Positions 62,995 through 64,000 of a stretch of DNA of 64,000 nt are shown piece after piece; position 1 is the stretch's first letter; each line of letters opens with the position of its first letter. A program made the translations under genes and the position numbers. The notes beneath the pieces are model-generated. The model saw only the letters and a program-made list of their open reading frames with translations. It made no database searches and was not told the origin of the DNA. Location of the stretch: assembly GCA_900208305.1 (NCBI GenBank), contig OAPG01000015.1, forward strand, positions 372,001-436,000. Direction: 5' to 3'. The DNA comes from Melanopsichium pennsylvanicum. Its lineage: Eukaryota > Basidiomycota > Ustilaginomycetes > Ustilaginales.

Positions 62995-63525
62995 GTGTAC
63001 TGTAGTGTGCCTGTCTATGAGGAACGTAGTCTCTTTTTGGCACCGCAGTCAATTTGTGATTGTATTATGGTGCTACTGTACTTGGTTGGTTGTTGCTTTC
63101 AAGAGTGTGCAGTTTTACAGTACGGTAGTAAGGGACAGCTCCGTGAATAAAGTGCTGCCAATGTTAGGCCACACGATCATGAAGACGCCTCTTGTTAAAT
63201 CAATGTGCACTGTAGGGACGAAAGTCAGGACTGAGTCAAGTTCACTTGAGTGGCGGAATAGAAAAGAGAGAGAGACAGGACGCTGGATTCGCTCTTATGA
63301 TCTGTTGTGTACTGTGTGTACAGTAAATTTACTCATGAACAAATTTGATTGCTGGCTGCTGCTTTTGATGCAGTCTACCAAGTTTGATTTATTGTCATAC
63401 GACGATGAGAGTATGGCTTGATAGTACTGTAGTTTACAATAATCTGTCAAGATCGGAAGGTGCGCCTGAAACTTGCATCATCGTACCTCTTTACTGTATT
63501 GTGAATTTATTAATACTGTAACCTA
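62995..63525. repeat. Dense TACTGTA/TACAGTA cluster near the right end
   Basis: About nine ACTGTA or TACAGT words in 530 bases, at about 62996, 63074, 63115, 63208, 63308, 63317, 63424, 63491 and 63513. At 63309-63324 two face each other as TACTGT...ACAGTA. Confidence 0.6.
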
Positions 63526-64000
63526 GAATACCTGAAATTGCGGTTGTGGCCATGATTGGCCAAGGGTACATGCTCTGCTTTGTTTTTCTCTCTCTCTTTT
63601 TTTGTTTCTCGATCGCGACAGACGCCTGTAAGTTACAAAAAATTGGCCGACAAATGTGTGTTGGTAAGAGTGTTTATGAAGATTACAAAAAGCTTGAATT
63701 GAGATAATACAAAACTCGGATTGAGTGGACCCTGAACAACGGTTTGAATCGCACCTGCATCTCGCGTCGAACCGAATGAGAGAAGAATGAATTTGACAGA
63801 TATAGAAACATAAAACACTGACAGACTGGCTCTATGGTGTCCATGTACCGGCACGCGATCTTTCTTCCTCCCTGCTATGTCGTATGGGTTGGTGTTAAAG
63901 GCGAGACAGGGTCCGACAAAAAGAGGGTCCGATCTTGACAAGAAAAGGGCGAAATATTGAAATACAAAGCAAAATTGAGACGGAAATTGTGCTTGTCACT

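Larger units (their letters stand above)
61427..64000. other. Right flank: chitin synthase promoter side and gene-free end
   Basis: About 2.6 kb without a supportable gene. It includes a G-rich tract (61897-61930), a GAC/GAG repeat (about 62130-62155), a CA tract (about 62628-62645) and a dense set of TACTGTA-like words (62995-63525). A 102-codon minus-strand frame near 63633-63941 has no domain. Confidence 0.5.

Noticed and set aside
1..64000. CRISPR arrays, bacterial operons, phage or plasmid features
   Set aside because: No regularly spaced repeats or prokaryotic gene families; introns and gene content are those of a fungal nuclear genome.

Overview
The window looks like nuclear DNA of a smut fungus (Basidiomycota, Ustilaginomycotina, probably Ustilaginales). 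The reasons are large, mostly intronless ORFs rich in Ser, Pro and Gln; short GT-AG introns with CTAAC/CTGAC-like branch sites; a class IV chitin synthase; smut-like proteins with homopolymer runs; and conserved eukaryotic housekeeping genes. No rRNA, tRNA, CRISPR array, phage or bacterial feature was seen. Species cannot be fixed from the sequence alone.

Layout, left to right. (+) secreted double-psi beta-barrel protein, 1017-2150; (-) exocyst subunit Sec15, 2662-5091; (+) Ser-rich orphan of 1270 aa, 7540-11352; (+) six-exon CXXC zinc protein (DUF866/CZIB), 11658-12920; (+) secreted tyrosinase-like copper protein, 14358-16679; a 3.8 kb gene-free stretch; (+) two-TM Ser-rich orphan, 20530-23022; (-) FxFG nucleoporin, 23484-28475; (+) TMEM256/DUF423 protein, 29502-30003; (+) F1 ATP synthase epsilon subunit, 30428-31333; (+) bHLH factor with a long loop, 33110-35542; (-) SWR1 remodeler ATPase, 35795-41320; (+) Dabb-domain protein, 42590-43179; (+) nine-exon Zn2Cys6 factor, 43841-46845; a CpG-depleted gene-free block, about 47270-50060; (-) eIF4A, 50316-51952; (+) Hel2/ZNF598 RING ligase, 53154-55673; (-) DASH subunit Dad1, 55915-56822; (-) class IV chitin synthase, 57671-61426.

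The genes do not form one pathway. They cover secretion and wall building (Sec15, chitin synthase, two secreted proteins), nuclear transport and chromatin (nucleoporin, SWR1), transcription (bHLH, Zn2Cys6), translation and its quality control (eIF4A, Hel2), mitosis (Dad1) and mitochondrial ATP synthesis. Several small genes (CZIB, TMEM256, ATP15, Dabb, Dad1) only appear once exons are joined, because their single-exon ORFs are tiny.

The most unusual signals are: the roughly 2.8 kb block that has lost nearly all CpG, as expected of a methylated or RIP-like mutated repeat relic; recurrent TACTGTA/TACAGTA motifs, often as inverted pairs, in many intergenic gaps; two introns of only 33 nt; a cluster of AAC/GTT-type microsatellites around Hel2 and Dad1; and two large orphan proteins. 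I found no convincing new multi-gene system. Residue numbers, hand-counted CpG totals and exon joins come from reading by eye.
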